Program-made: the position numbers and the translations under genes | NCBI RefSeq assembly: GCF_007845675.1 | Contig: NZ_VOBR01000021.1 | Location: 62,001-126,000, forward strand | Length of the DNA stretch: 64,000 bases | From: Lentzea tibetensis | Lineage (GTDB): Bacteria > Actinomycetota > Actinomycetes > Mycobacteriales > Pseudonocardiaceae | Direction: 5' to 3' | Part shown: piece after piece, positions 21,743-29,774 of the stretch | How positions within the stretch are numbered: position 1 is the first letter of the stretch | Layout of the letters: each line of letters starts with the position of its first letter | The notes under the pieces: generated by a model | What the model saw: the letters and a program-made list of their open reading frames with translations, nothing else | What the model was told of the DNA's origin: nothing | Database searches by the model: none

Positions 21743-24241
21743 ATGGGGATCGAGCTGCCCGCCGAGCTCGCGGACGTCGCGTCTCGGGCAGGCGTCCAGT
21801 GGCCTCAGGCCGACGAGGACGCCATGCGCGCCAGTGCCACCGCCTGGCGGGACACCGGCGACAAGATCAAGACGCTGAGCACCGACACCGACGGTTCCGC
21901 GGGCCGCGCGATGGAGTCGATGAAGGGCGCGACCGGCGACGCCGCGCGCGGCCACTGGGCGAAGATGGTCGCCCCGGACGGGCAGTTCAACCAGGCGGCC
22001 CGCGGTTGCCACGCCGCCGCCGACCGCCTCGACCACGCCGCGCAGCAGGTGGGTCAGGCCAAGGTCGAGATCGTGCGCGAGCTGGTCACGCTCGCCAAGA
22101 ACAACGACGCCGCCAACCAGGCCGCGTCCGCCGGGCACCCGACCGCCCTGCTCGGGCTGGACACCGCGGTGCGCGGCACGGCGGCCAACGTCGCCAACCT
22201 CTCCAACACGCTGTCCTCCGCCGTCCGGCTGGACAGCGGTGTCGACATGGGCCAGGCGTCGCCGCCCGTCAACACCAGCCCCGGCGCGCACGGTCCCGGC
22301 GGTGGCTCGCCCGGCGGCCTGCTCGCCCCGGTGGCTCAGGTGGTCGCGCCCGTGACGCAGGTAGTGGCGCCCGTCGTCGCTCCGGTGACGGACACCGTCG
22401 CTCCCGTGGTGGCCCCGGTCGCCGACGCCGTGCGCCCGGTGGCCCAGGTCGCCGCGCCGGTCGTCGCCCCGGTGGCCGATGCCGTGCCTGGCGTGCACCC
22501 GGTGGTGGACCCGGTCGTCGGCAAGCCCGACCACGCACCCGGTGCGGACGGTCGCGGCCCGGACAGCGCGCCGGGCAGGGACCAGGGCGGCATCGTGCCG
22601 CAGGTCGTGGACAAGCTCGGTGCCGCCGTCCAGCCGGTGGTGGACGCGGTTCCCGGCGTCGGTGACGGCCCGTCCCGCGGCCACGGCGACACGAACATCC
22701 TGCCGTCGGTCGTCGACCGCCTCGGCGACGCCGGGCCGGTGGGCGACGCTGTTCCCGGCGTGGGCGAGGGACGGCAGAGCCTGTCCGGCACCCTGATCCC
22801 GCCGGTCGCGGAGGGCACGACCGCGGCATCGGCCGCGGCACTGCTCGACCGCCCGCTGCTCACCCCCGAGGCCGCTCCCGCGGCGGGCCCGCAGGCTCCG
22901 GCGGCCGCCACGCCGCAGGCCCCGGCCGCCCAGGGCGGTCCCGGTCTCAACGCTCCTTCGCTCGGCAACGCCCCCACCATGGGTGGCCCCGCGGCGGCCC
23001 CGGCTGCTGCGGCTGGTGCTGTCGGCGGTGTGGTCGGCCAGGCCCAGGGCTCTGCCGCGCAGGCGGGTCAGGCCGCTCAGCAGGCGACCGGCCGTGCGGC
23101 CGACGCCGCCGCCAAGACCGCCGACCAGGCCAAGCAGGCGGTGCCCGGCACGGGTTCCGGCGGGCCGAGTTCCGGCACGCCTGGGGCCAAGACGGACGCC
23201 AAGGCCGCGGCGGCCGGCGCCCACGTCGACGCCAAGCTCGGTGACGGCCAGCCCGGTGCGGGCAAGGGCGCGGTCGTTGATGCCAAGGGCGCGGTGGCCC
23301 ACGCGGCCGCCGGGATCGACGGCTCGGGTGGCAAGACCGATGCCAAGGGCGTCGGTGCGAACGCAGCTGCCCAGGGTTCCGCCGTGACCGACCCGAAGGT
23401 GGATCCGAAGGCCGACCCCAAGGCGGACCTCAAGGCCGATGGCGCGGGAGCGCACCGTTCCACCGCCGAGTTCGGCGTGGTCGCCCAGGACCTGGGCGCC
23501 GCGTCCCCGCTCTCGCACCTGATCCCCACGGACCACGAGCGCCAGGAGGCGATCGCCGCCGCACTGGGCAACCCGGTCCAGCAGGTCCAGTCGGCCAGCG
23601 CGCTGGGCACGTGGTTCCTGGCACTGGTGTATCCGCTCGGCCAGGTCCCGAAGCTCAGCAGGAGGCCGGTCCGCCAGCTCCCGCCCCCGCCGGAGGAGGT
23701 GGACTTCGCGGCGGGCCAGCGCTTCGCACCGCAGGACCACCCGGAGTCCGGCCTGGTGGACACGTCGTTCGCCGACCGTCCTGAGCAGACCGAGGGCCTC
23801 GCGCAGGAGCACCCGGCGGTCCAGGCGCTGCTCGACGGCTACGACCCGCTCGGCGGCGCGCACGAGCACGACTGGGAGCGCAGGTTCCTGGTCCGCGCGG
23901 AGCCGGTGGAGTACGCGTGGCCGCCTGCCGAGCTGTTCCCCGAGGGCGGGTACGAGGAGGGCAGGCCCGAGGTGCTCGACGAGGGCGCCGTGCTCGACCG
24001 GTTCGGGTCCGCCGAGGGCCGGGTGCTGTCGCAGGCGGGCACGCCGTTCGCGCAGCGGAGCCTGCCGCCGCACGCGCTGGACGAGGGCTACCACCAGTAC
24101 AAGGTGTTGCGCGCGCTCCCGGTGTGGCGCACGGTCAGTGCACCCTGGTTCGGTCAGCCGGGCGGTGGCGCGCGCTACCGCACCACGTACCCCGTCGCGG
24201 ACCTCGTCGCGCTCGGCTACCTCATGGAGATCACCGCATGA
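21743..24241 (+). CDS. ESX-exported polymorphic toxin with C-terminal TNT domain
   Basis: 832 residues. The N-terminal about 170 are helical and WXG/PPE-like (SGRAMESMKGATGDAARGHWAKMV). A long Pro/Ala/Val/Gly linker with APV-type repeats follows (about 195-560). The C-terminal about 100 residues match the TNT (tuberculosis necrotizing toxin) pattern: WPPAELFPEGG, LDRFGSAEGRVLSQAGTPFAQRSLPP, then YKVLRALPVWRT and PWFGQPGGGARY. TNT of CpnT hydrolyses NAD+. The gene is followed by a coupled immunity gene (ATGA). This is a toxin for competitors or hosts, exported through ESX. Confidence 0.88.
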   Translation: MGIELPAELADVASRAGVQWPQADEDAMRASATAWRDTGDKIKTLSTDTDGSAGRAMESMKGATGDAARGHWAKMVAPDGQFNQAARGCHAAADRLDHAAQQVGQAKVEIVRELVTLAKNNDAANQAASAGHPTALLGLDTAVRGTAANVANLSNTLSSAVRLDSGVDMGQASPPVNTSPGAHGPGGGSPGGLLAPVAQVVAPVTQVVAPVVAPVTDTVAPVVAPVADAVRPVAQVAAPVVAPVADAVPGVHPVVDPVVGKPDHAPGADGRGPDSAPGRDQGGIVPQVVDKLGAAVQPVVDAVPGVGDGPSRGHGDTNILPSVVDRLGDAGPVGDAVPGVGEGRQSLSGTLIPPVAEGTTAASAAALLDRPLLTPEAAPAAGPQAPAAATPQAPAAQGGPGLNAPSLGNAPTMGGPAAAPAAAAGAVGGVVGQAQGSAAQAGQAAQQATGRAADAAAKTADQAKQAVPGTGSGGPSSGTPGAKTDAKAAAAGAHVDAKLGDGQPGAGKGAVVDAKGAVAHAAAGIDGSGGKTDAKGVGANAAAQGSAVTDPKVDPKADPKADLKADGAGAHRSTAEFGVVAQDLGAASPLSHLIPTDHERQEAIAAALGNPVQQVQSASALGTWFLALVYPLGQVPKLSRRPVRQLPPPPEEVDFAAGQRFAPQDHPESGLVDTSFADRPEQTEGLAQEHPAVQALLDGYDPLGGAHEHDWERRFLVRAEPVEYAWPPAELFPEGGYEEGRPEVLDEGAVLDRFGSAEGRVLSQAGTPFAQRSLPPHALDEGYHQYKVLRALPVWRTVSAPWFGQPGGGARYRTTYPVADLVALGYLMEITA

Positions 24242-24504
24242 ACCTCGAAGAGCTCACCGGCTGGCTGGACCGGATCGGCGTCCCCGAGAACGTCGTGTCC
24301 ATCGGTGCCGAGGCGGACAACAGCTGGTGCGTCCTGACCGACGACGAGGGCTACGAGGTGTTCTGGCGCGAGCAGGGCAACCGGTACGACTGGGCCCGGT
24401 TCACCAGCGAGTACGTGGCGTGCCACTACCTCTTCGGGCGACTCGCCTGGGCCCAGGTCGCACGGGGCGCCCTGAGCGTCCAGGAGGTCACGCCTCAGCC
24501 CTGA
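24238..24504 (+). CDS. Putative TNT immunity protein (IFT-like)
   Basis: 88 residues, starting at an ATG that overlaps the toxin stop (ATGA). It has NLEELTGWLDRIGVPENVVSIG and then WCVLTDDEGYEVFWREQGNRYDWARFTSE, acidic and Trp/Tyr-rich. Position and size fit the cognate cytosolic inhibitor of the NAD-glycohydrolase, as IFT is for CpnT. It ends 4 bp from the converging phosphatase. Confidence 0.82.
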   Translation: MNLEELTGWLDRIGVPENVVSIGAEADNSWCVLTDDEGYEVFWREQGNRYDWARFTSEYVACHYLFGRLAWAQVARGALSVQEVTPQP

Positions 24505-24508
24505 GGCA

Positions 24509-25288
24509 CTACGACAGTTCGAGCAGTTCCAGCGCGGCCGAATGGATCAAGCCGTTCGACGTCAGCACGCTGCCCCGGTCGTACGCGGCCACGCCGGCCA
24601 GGTCGGTGAACGTGCCGCCCGCCTCTGTCACCAGCACCTGGAACGGCGCGACGTCCCACGGGTTCACGATCGCCTCGGCGGCGATGTCGATGGCGCCCTC
24701 GGCGACCAGGCAGTGCTGGTAGAAGTCGCCGAACGCCCGGTTCTCCCAGCACGCGTCGACGAGCCGCAGGTACGACTCGCGCGAGTGGTGCTCCACCCAC
24801 GAACCCAGGTGCGTCGTGGACAGGTAGGCGTCCTCGAGGGACGACACCCCGGACACCGAGATCGGGCGCTCACCGGACGAGTCCGACATGAACGCACCGG
24901 CACCGGCGGAGGCCCACCAGCGCCGCGCGAGAGCGGGCGCGCTGACGACACCCACGACGGGCGTGCCGTCCACCACGAGCGCGATCAGCGTCGCCCACAC
25001 GGGCACGCCGCGCAGGAAGTTCTTGGTGCCGTCGATCGGGTCGATCACCCACGCGCGCCCGGACGCGGTGCCGCCGCGCTCCTCGCCCACGATCGAGTCG
25101 GCGGGACGGGCCTCGGCCAGCAGTTCCCGCACGGCGTCCTCGACGGCCATGTCGGCGTCGGTCACCGGTGTGCGGTCCGGTTTCTTCGACACCGAGAGGT
25201 CGTGGGCGCGGAAGCGGGTCGCGGTGATCGCGTCCGCGGCGTCGGCCAGTCGCAGGGCGAGTTCGAGATCAGCACCGTGGGTTGACAC
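24509..25288 (-). CDS. hisN: Inositol-monophosphatase-family histidinol phosphatase
   Basis: 259-residue Mg-dependent phosphatase of the IMPase fold. Signatures: VGEERGG for the first metal ligand, VIDPIDGTKNFLRGVPVWATLIAL as the main motif, and NPWDVAPFQVLVTEAGG as the C-terminal motif. Actinobacterial members of this length and sequence are the HisN enzyme of histidine biosynthesis; inositol phosphatase activity is the alternative. No other his genes are near. It is divergent from the response regulator. Confidence 0.85.
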   Translation of the reverse strand: MSTHGADLELALRLADAADAITATRFRAHDLSVSKKPDRTPVTDADMAVEDAVRELLAEARPADSIVGEERGGTASGRAWVIDPIDGTKNFLRGVPVWATLIALVVDGTPVVGVVSAPALARRWWASAGAGAFMSDSSGERPISVSGVSSLEDAYLSTTHLGSWVEHHSRESYLRLVDACWENRAFGDFYQHCLVAEGAIDIAAEAIVNPWDVAPFQVLVTEAGGTFTDLAGVAAYDRGSVLTSNGLIHSAALELLELS

Positions 25289-25320
25289 GGCGAGATCGTT
25301 GCACGCCTACGCTGAGTGCC

Positions 25321-25995
25321 GTGAGCGTGGTGTTGCTGGCCGAGGACGACCCGGCGATCGCGGATCCGCTGTCGCGTGCCCTGCAACGGGAGGGCTACTC
25401 GGTGCAGGTCGTCGGCGACGGCCCGAGTGCGCTGGATGCCGCGGCGGCCGGGGGAGTCGACCTGCTGGTGCTGGACCTCGGCCTGCCGGGGATGGACGGC
25501 CTCGAGGTGTGCCGCAGACTCCGCGCGGGCGGGCGCGGCATCCCGGTGCTGATGCTCACCGCGCGCGCGGACGAGGTCGACTTCGTCGTGGGACTCGACG
25601 CGGGCGCGGACGACTACGTCGCCAAGCCGTTCCGGCTCGCCGAGCTGATGGCCCGCATCCGCGCCCTGCTGCGCCGCCGCGCCCCCGGCACGCTGGAGGT
25701 CAACGGCGTGCGCATGGACCTGGCAGCCCGCCGCGTCACCGTCGAGGGCCGCGAGGTGCAGCTCGCGAACAAGGAGTTCGAGCTGTTGCGCGTGCTCATC
25801 CAGCGCGCGGGTCAGGTCGTGAACCGCGACGAGATCCTCTCCGAGGTATGGAACGACCCGGACCTGAAGGGCAGCAAGACGCTGGACATGCACATGTCCT
25901 GGTTGCGCCGGAAACTCGGCGACGGCACGCCCAACTCCGCGGAACGGCGCATCGCGACCGTCCGCGGCAAGGGCTTCCGCTTCAACTCGGACTGA
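25321..25995 (+). CDS. OmpR/PhoB-family response regulator
   Basis: 224 residues. The receiver domain has the acidic pair in LLAEDDPAI, phosphoacceptor Asp52 in LVLDLGLPGMDG, Thr in MLTARA and Lys in DYVAKPFRL. The winged-helix effector domain runs from about 130 (NKEFELLRVLIQRAGQVVNRDEIL) to the end (IATVRGKGFRF). I chose the GTG at 25321. Its stop lies one base before the kinase start. Confidence 0.95.
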   Translation: MSVVLLAEDDPAIADPLSRALQREGYSVQVVGDGPSALDAAAAGGVDLLVLDLGLPGMDGLEVCRRLRAGGRGIPVLMLTARADEVDFVVGLDAGADDYVAKPFRLAELMARIRALLRRRAPGTLEVNGVRMDLAARRVTVEGREVQLANKEFELLRVLIQRAGQVVNRDEILSEVWNDPDLKGSKTLDMHMSWLRRKLGDGTPNSAERRIATVRGKGFRFNSD

Positions 25996-25996
25996 C

Positions 25997-27271
25997 GTGC
26001 GCCGCCGAATCCTGCGAGCCATCCTGCTCGCCGTCGCCGTCACGTCCTTCGTGCTGGGCCTCCCGCTCGGCTACTCGGCGCTGCAGCTCGTCGAGGACAA
26101 CGCCCGCGGCGACCTGCTCAGCCGCGCCCAGCGCATCGCGACCGCACTCGACGACCAGATCGCCAACGGCCAGCGCATCGACCTCGAAGCCGTGCGCATC
26201 GTCGTGCCCGAGGAGGGCAGGCTGACCGTGCAGTCCGCCGCGGGCACCCAGAGCATCGGCCCCGAACTGGGCGACGCGGTGCTCGTGGTCGACCTGTCGA
26301 TCGCGCAGCAGGGCAACGTCCGGCTCGAGGTCCCGTCCGGCCCGATGCGCACGTCGCAGGCACAGGTCGCGCTGCTGGTGGTCCTGCTGCTGGTGGTGTC
26401 CGTCGCCACCGGCACGATCGTCGCGACGGTGACCGCGCAGAAGCTGTCCCGCCCGCTGCGCGATGTCGCAGCCCGCGCGGCGAGGCTGGGCGCGGGCGAC
26501 TTCCGCGCCGAGGAGACCAGACACGGCGTGTCCGAACTGGACCTGGTGCTGGAAGCGCTGGACACCTCCGCCACCGCACTGGCCCGCCTCGTACAACGCG
26601 AACGCGACCTCGTCGGCGACGTGTCACACCAGCTCCGCTCGCGCATGACCGCGCTGCAACTCCGCCTGGAAGCTCTGGCCGACCACCCCGAACCCGAAAC
26701 CGCCGCCGAGGCGGGCGCCGCACTGGAACAGGCCGAACGCCTCAACGCCGTGCTCGACGAACTCCTGGCAGCCGCCCGAGCCGCGCGCGCCGTCGGCGCC
26801 GAGCCGGTCGACCTGAACGGGGCGCTCAGCGCGATCTCGGAGGAGTGGCGCGAGCCGCTGCGCGGTCAGGGCCGCAGCCTGCGGGTGCGCGTCCCCGAGG
26901 GCCTGATGGTGCGCGCCACACCCGCCCGCCTGCGCGAGGCGATCGGCGTGCTGCTCGACAACGCCCTGCGCCACGGCGAGGGCCAGGTCGTGGTCTCCGC
27001 GCGCGGTGAAGAGGGCACCGTCGTCGTCGAGGTCAGCGACGGCGGCACCGGCGTACCCGACGAGCTCGCCGCCCACATCTTCGAACGCGGCGTCTCCGGC
27101 GGCGGCTCTACCGGTGTCGGCCTCGCGCTGGCGCGTGCACTCGTGGACGCGGACGGCGGCCGCCTGGAGCTGTCGACCGCCCGGCCCGCGACGTTCGCCG
27201 TCTTCCTGCCCGTGCCCAAGGCGGAGGACGTCGTCGGCGTCTCGTGGCGCTCGCGCGCAACCCCGCGTTAG
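25997..27271 (+). CDS. Sensor histidine kinase
   Basis: 424 residues, partner of the response regulator just upstream. Topology: TM1 (about 8-28), an outer sensor region of about 90 residues, TM2 (about 123-146), HAMP, then the H-box RDLVGDVSHQLRSRMTAL with His211, the N-box LLDNALRHG, and G-boxes SDGGTGVP and GGSTGVGLALARALVDADGG. The HQLR type belongs with actinobacterial VncS/CutS-like kinases. The signal is unknown. Its TAG stop overlaps the stop of the converging gene (TTAG). Confidence 0.95.
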   Translation: MRRRILRAILLAVAVTSFVLGLPLGYSALQLVEDNARGDLLSRAQRIATALDDQIANGQRIDLEAVRIVVPEEGRLTVQSAAGTQSIGPELGDAVLVVDLSIAQQGNVRLEVPSGPMRTSQAQVALLVVLLLVVSVATGTIVATVTAQKLSRPLRDVAARAARLGAGDFRAEETRHGVSELDLVLEALDTSATALARLVQRERDLVGDVSHQLRSRMTALQLRLEALADHPEPETAAEAGAALEQAERLNAVLDELLAAARAARAVGAEPVDLNGALSAISEEWREPLRGQGRSLRVRVPEGLMVRATPARLREAIGVLLDNALRHGEGQVVVSARGEEGTVVVEVSDGGTGVPDELAAHIFERGVSGGGSTGVGLALARALVDADGGRLELSTARPATFAVFLPVPKAEDVVGVSWRSRATPR

Positions 27272-28638
27272 CGCTTCACGCGCGCCCGGATCGCCAGCAG
27301 GGCCAGCGCCAGCAGCAGCGGGCAGATGATCCGCAGCACCATGTCCGTGACTCGTCCGGCCGATGTCAGCGGGAGGTTCGTGGCGGGTCTGACGAGCGAC
27401 ATCGAGCTCTGCGCCGCCGTGTAGACCGCTTCGGACCAGCCGGGCTTCGGGCCCTGCACGGTGTGCGGCACGTATGTCGGCGGCGAAGTGTTGGTCGGGA
27501 CGTACTCGGTTGTCGTCGTACTGGCGAACCCGACGGTGCCGAACAGCAGCGTTGCCGTCAGGAACACCACGGCCAGGGTGGTCAGCGCCCGCCAGGCGCG
27601 CAGGCCGTAGCCGGCGAGCAGCCAGTACCAGTAGAGGAGGTACCGCTCGGCCTTGGACTCCGTGCCGCGTCTGCGCATCTCCATCTCGCCGTAGTAGAAG
27701 TCGGCGGCTCCGGGAGCGTTCTTGCGGTCCTCGAAACCTTTGCGCAGCGACCGGTAGATCCGTTCGATCTGCCGTGCGTCGCGCCTCTTCTGGTCGATGT
27801 CCGTGGTGCCTCTGGTCTCCCAGCGGTATTCCTCGTACAGGACTCTGCGCCGTTTCCGCGGTGGCAGCAGGAACTGGTCGCTTCGGCCGATCCGCAGTTC
27901 ATCGAGGTTGTGCGCACGCCCGAACTCGCACCTGCTCAGATCCACCTGCTCGAGCACGAGGTTGCCGACGTTGGCTTCGTCGAGCGACAACACGCGCGGC
28001 TCGCTGGTCGCCTCTGTGAAACCGGTGAGGTCAGGGTGGCGGGAGGTGACCAGGAACGGTGCGTCGAACTTCGCCTCGCTGAGGTTCACCGCCGCGCCCA
28101 ACACCCGGACGCTGCCGCCTTCGGAGAAGTCAACACCCTGCAGGTGCAACTTCGGGCCCACAAACTGGATCTCGACGAGCGGCCCGAAGCTGGCGCGTGT
28201 GAAGTCAGCTCGATCCCGGCAGAGGATGTCCAGCGTTGCGCGCACGCCGAATGTCGCGTCTCTCAGCGCGACGCTGCCTTCGAACCGGACCGTTCCGAAG
28301 ACCAGGTGGTCGCCGAACTCCGCTCGCTCGAAGCTGCTGCCGTCCCCGAACCTCATGCGGTTGAACGACGTGCCGTTCGGAAAGATGGCTTCGTTGCAAA
28401 GGATCTTCCACGCGGCGTCTTCATCAGGCGGAGCCTCAGAGATCAGCTCTTGCACCAGTTCCTGGGTGAACATGACTCCCCGCGCATCCACCAGGCGCGC
28501 GCTCCGAGCCGACTCCAGATACTCCCGGCGCTGGTCAGGATCAGCGTGGCGGAGGCACCTCTGAGCGGCCACAGCCGAGCCCTGGCACCCGCGTTGGCCG
28601 ATCGGAAGTCGACAGCGATCCCGCCGCGCAGACGTCAC
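27268..28638 (-). CDS. Pentapeptide-repeat-like membrane protein
   Basis: 456 residues. The middle has an F/L-every-five pattern (FNRMRFGDGSSFERAEFGDH and FEGSVALRDATFG) that fits a right-handed pentapeptide-repeat helix, about residues 90-250. After it come basic and helical linkers (RQIERIYRSLRKGFEDRKNA), two C-terminal transmembrane helices (about 355-378 and 436-452) and an outer loop of about 60 residues between them. Related proteins with an N-terminal repeat and C-terminal membrane part occur in actinomycetes without known function. The start is uncertain; ATG at 28638 is used. Confidence 0.68.
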   Translation of the reverse strand: MTSARRDRCRLPIGQRGCQGSAVAAQRCLRHADPDQRREYLESARSARLVDARGVMFTQELVQELISEAPPDEDAAWKILCNEAIFPNGTSFNRMRFGDGSSFERAEFGDHLVFGTVRFEGSVALRDATFGVRATLDILCRDRADFTRASFGPLVEIQFVGPKLHLQGVDFSEGGSVRVLGAAVNLSEAKFDAPFLVTSRHPDLTGFTEATSEPRVLSLDEANVGNLVLEQVDLSRCEFGRAHNLDELRIGRSDQFLLPPRKRRRVLYEEYRWETRGTTDIDQKRRDARQIERIYRSLRKGFEDRKNAPGAADFYYGEMEMRRRGTESKAERYLLYWYWLLAGYGLRAWRALTTLAVVFLTATLLFGTVGFASTTTTEYVPTNTSPPTYVPHTVQGPKPGWSEAVYTAAQSSMSLVRPATNLPLTSAGRVTDMVLRIICPLLLALALLAIRARVKR

Positions 28639-28675
28639 ATGGGGCTGTCGTCAGAGTCGCGCTCCGCGTTTCCAC

Positions 28676-29212
28676 TCAGGAGTGGCCGAGCTGTTCCTCT
28701 TCCTCGAGCGGACGGCCCTTGCCGCGCGCGTTCTCCTCGGGGAAGACCCACTTCTTGTACCCGTACCACCGGAAAGCCATCGCGACCAGCGTGCCGATGA
28801 TCTGCGCGCTGGCGAAGTCGGCGATCTCCTGAACCGCGCGCGTGACAAAGGGTTCCTCGAGGTCGAACACGTACCGCGACACCCACAGCGGCAACGAGTT
28901 CAGCACGATGCCGATGCCGTTGACCAGGAAGAACAGGGCGGCCTCGTGGTGTCGCTCACGGCCACCGCGCGTGCGGAACGACCACTCGCGGTTCAGCACG
29001 TACGACACGATCGTGGCGATCAGCGTCGCGATGATCTTCGCGGTGACCGGCTTCTCGACCAGGACCGTCGTCTTCAAGCCGATGAAGACGGCCGTGTCGA
29101 TTATGAAGCAGGTGCCGCCCACCAGGGCGAACTTGACCAGCTCACGATGCTTCAGCGCGATCGACCGGATCGGTTCCGGAAACCGCGAGATCACTGTTTC
29201 GCCCAGGGACAC
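28676..29212 (-). CDS. GtrA-family membrane protein (copy 1)
   Basis: 178 residues, four transmembrane helices and the GtrA pattern: ELVKFALVGGTCFIIDTAVFIGL, then IIATLIATIVSYVLNREWSFR and a C-terminal helix with KKWVFP. GtrA-like proteins are thought to move polyprenyl-linked sugars across the membrane. A GtrA gene lies next to purK in mycobacteria. A paralogue lies upstream and overlaps its start by 71 bp. Confidence 0.88.
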   Translation of the reverse strand: MSLGETVISRFPEPIRSIALKHRELVKFALVGGTCFIIDTAVFIGLKTTVLVEKPVTAKIIATLIATIVSYVLNREWSFRTRGGRERHHEAALFFLVNGIGIVLNSLPLWVSRYVFDLEEPFVTRAVQEIADFASAQIIGTLVAMAFRWYGYKKWVFPEENARGKGRPLEEEEQLGHS

Positions 29213-29744
29213 TCGCGCAGTCTACGGAGATCGGGTGAACGCGCCGATCCGGTCGCGCGCCGGCGTCCGGGAAGACCCACTTCCGAGTCGCCCAGAACTT
29301 GAAGCCCGTCGCCAGCAGCATGCCGATCACCGAGCCGCTCGCGAAGTCCGCGATCTCCTCGACCAGCGGGCTGACCAGGGGCGTCTGCAGGCCGAACAGG
29401 TGTCGCGACGCGTACAGCGGCAGCAGGTTGATCGCGACGCCGATGCCGCTCACGAGGAAGAACAACGCGGCCTCGTGGTGTCGCTCACGCCCGCCGCGCG
29501 TGTGGAACGACCACTCGCGCGACATCACGTACGACACGATGATCGCGACCAGCACGCCGATGGCCTTCGCGGTGACGACCTTGTCGGACAGGATCGTCAG
29601 CTTCAGCCCGTACCAGATGCCGTTGTCGATGAGGCACGTCGTGCCACCGACCAGAGCGAATCTGATGAGCTCGCGGTGGGAGTTGAGCAGGAACTGAACG
29701 GGTTCCGGGAAGCGGCTCAGGGCACGGCGGACGACTGGCAGCAC
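29142..29744 (-). CDS. GtrA-family membrane protein (copy 2)
   Basis: 200 residues, clearly a tandem paralogue of the downstream gene: both have SRFPEPV/I, REL-F-LVGGT, SYV-REWSF-TRGGRERHHEAALFFLV and the C-terminal KWVFP. The last about 35 residues are unlike GtrA and run 71 bp into the start of copy 1, so this tail may be recent read-through. GTG start at 29744. Role as for copy 1. Confidence 0.85.
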   Translation of the reverse strand: MLPVVRRALSRFPEPVQFLLNSHRELIRFALVGGTTCLIDNGIWYGLKLTILSDKVVTAKAIGVLVAIIVSYVMSREWSFHTRGGRERHHEAALFFLVSGIGVAINLLPLYASRHLFGLQTPLVSPLVEEIADFASGSVIGMLLATGFKFWATRKWVFPDAGARPDRRVHPISVDCASVPGRNSDLAVSGTDPVDRAEAS

Positions 29745-29774
29745 CGGGGCAGCTTACGGATCACCGCCGAGGCC

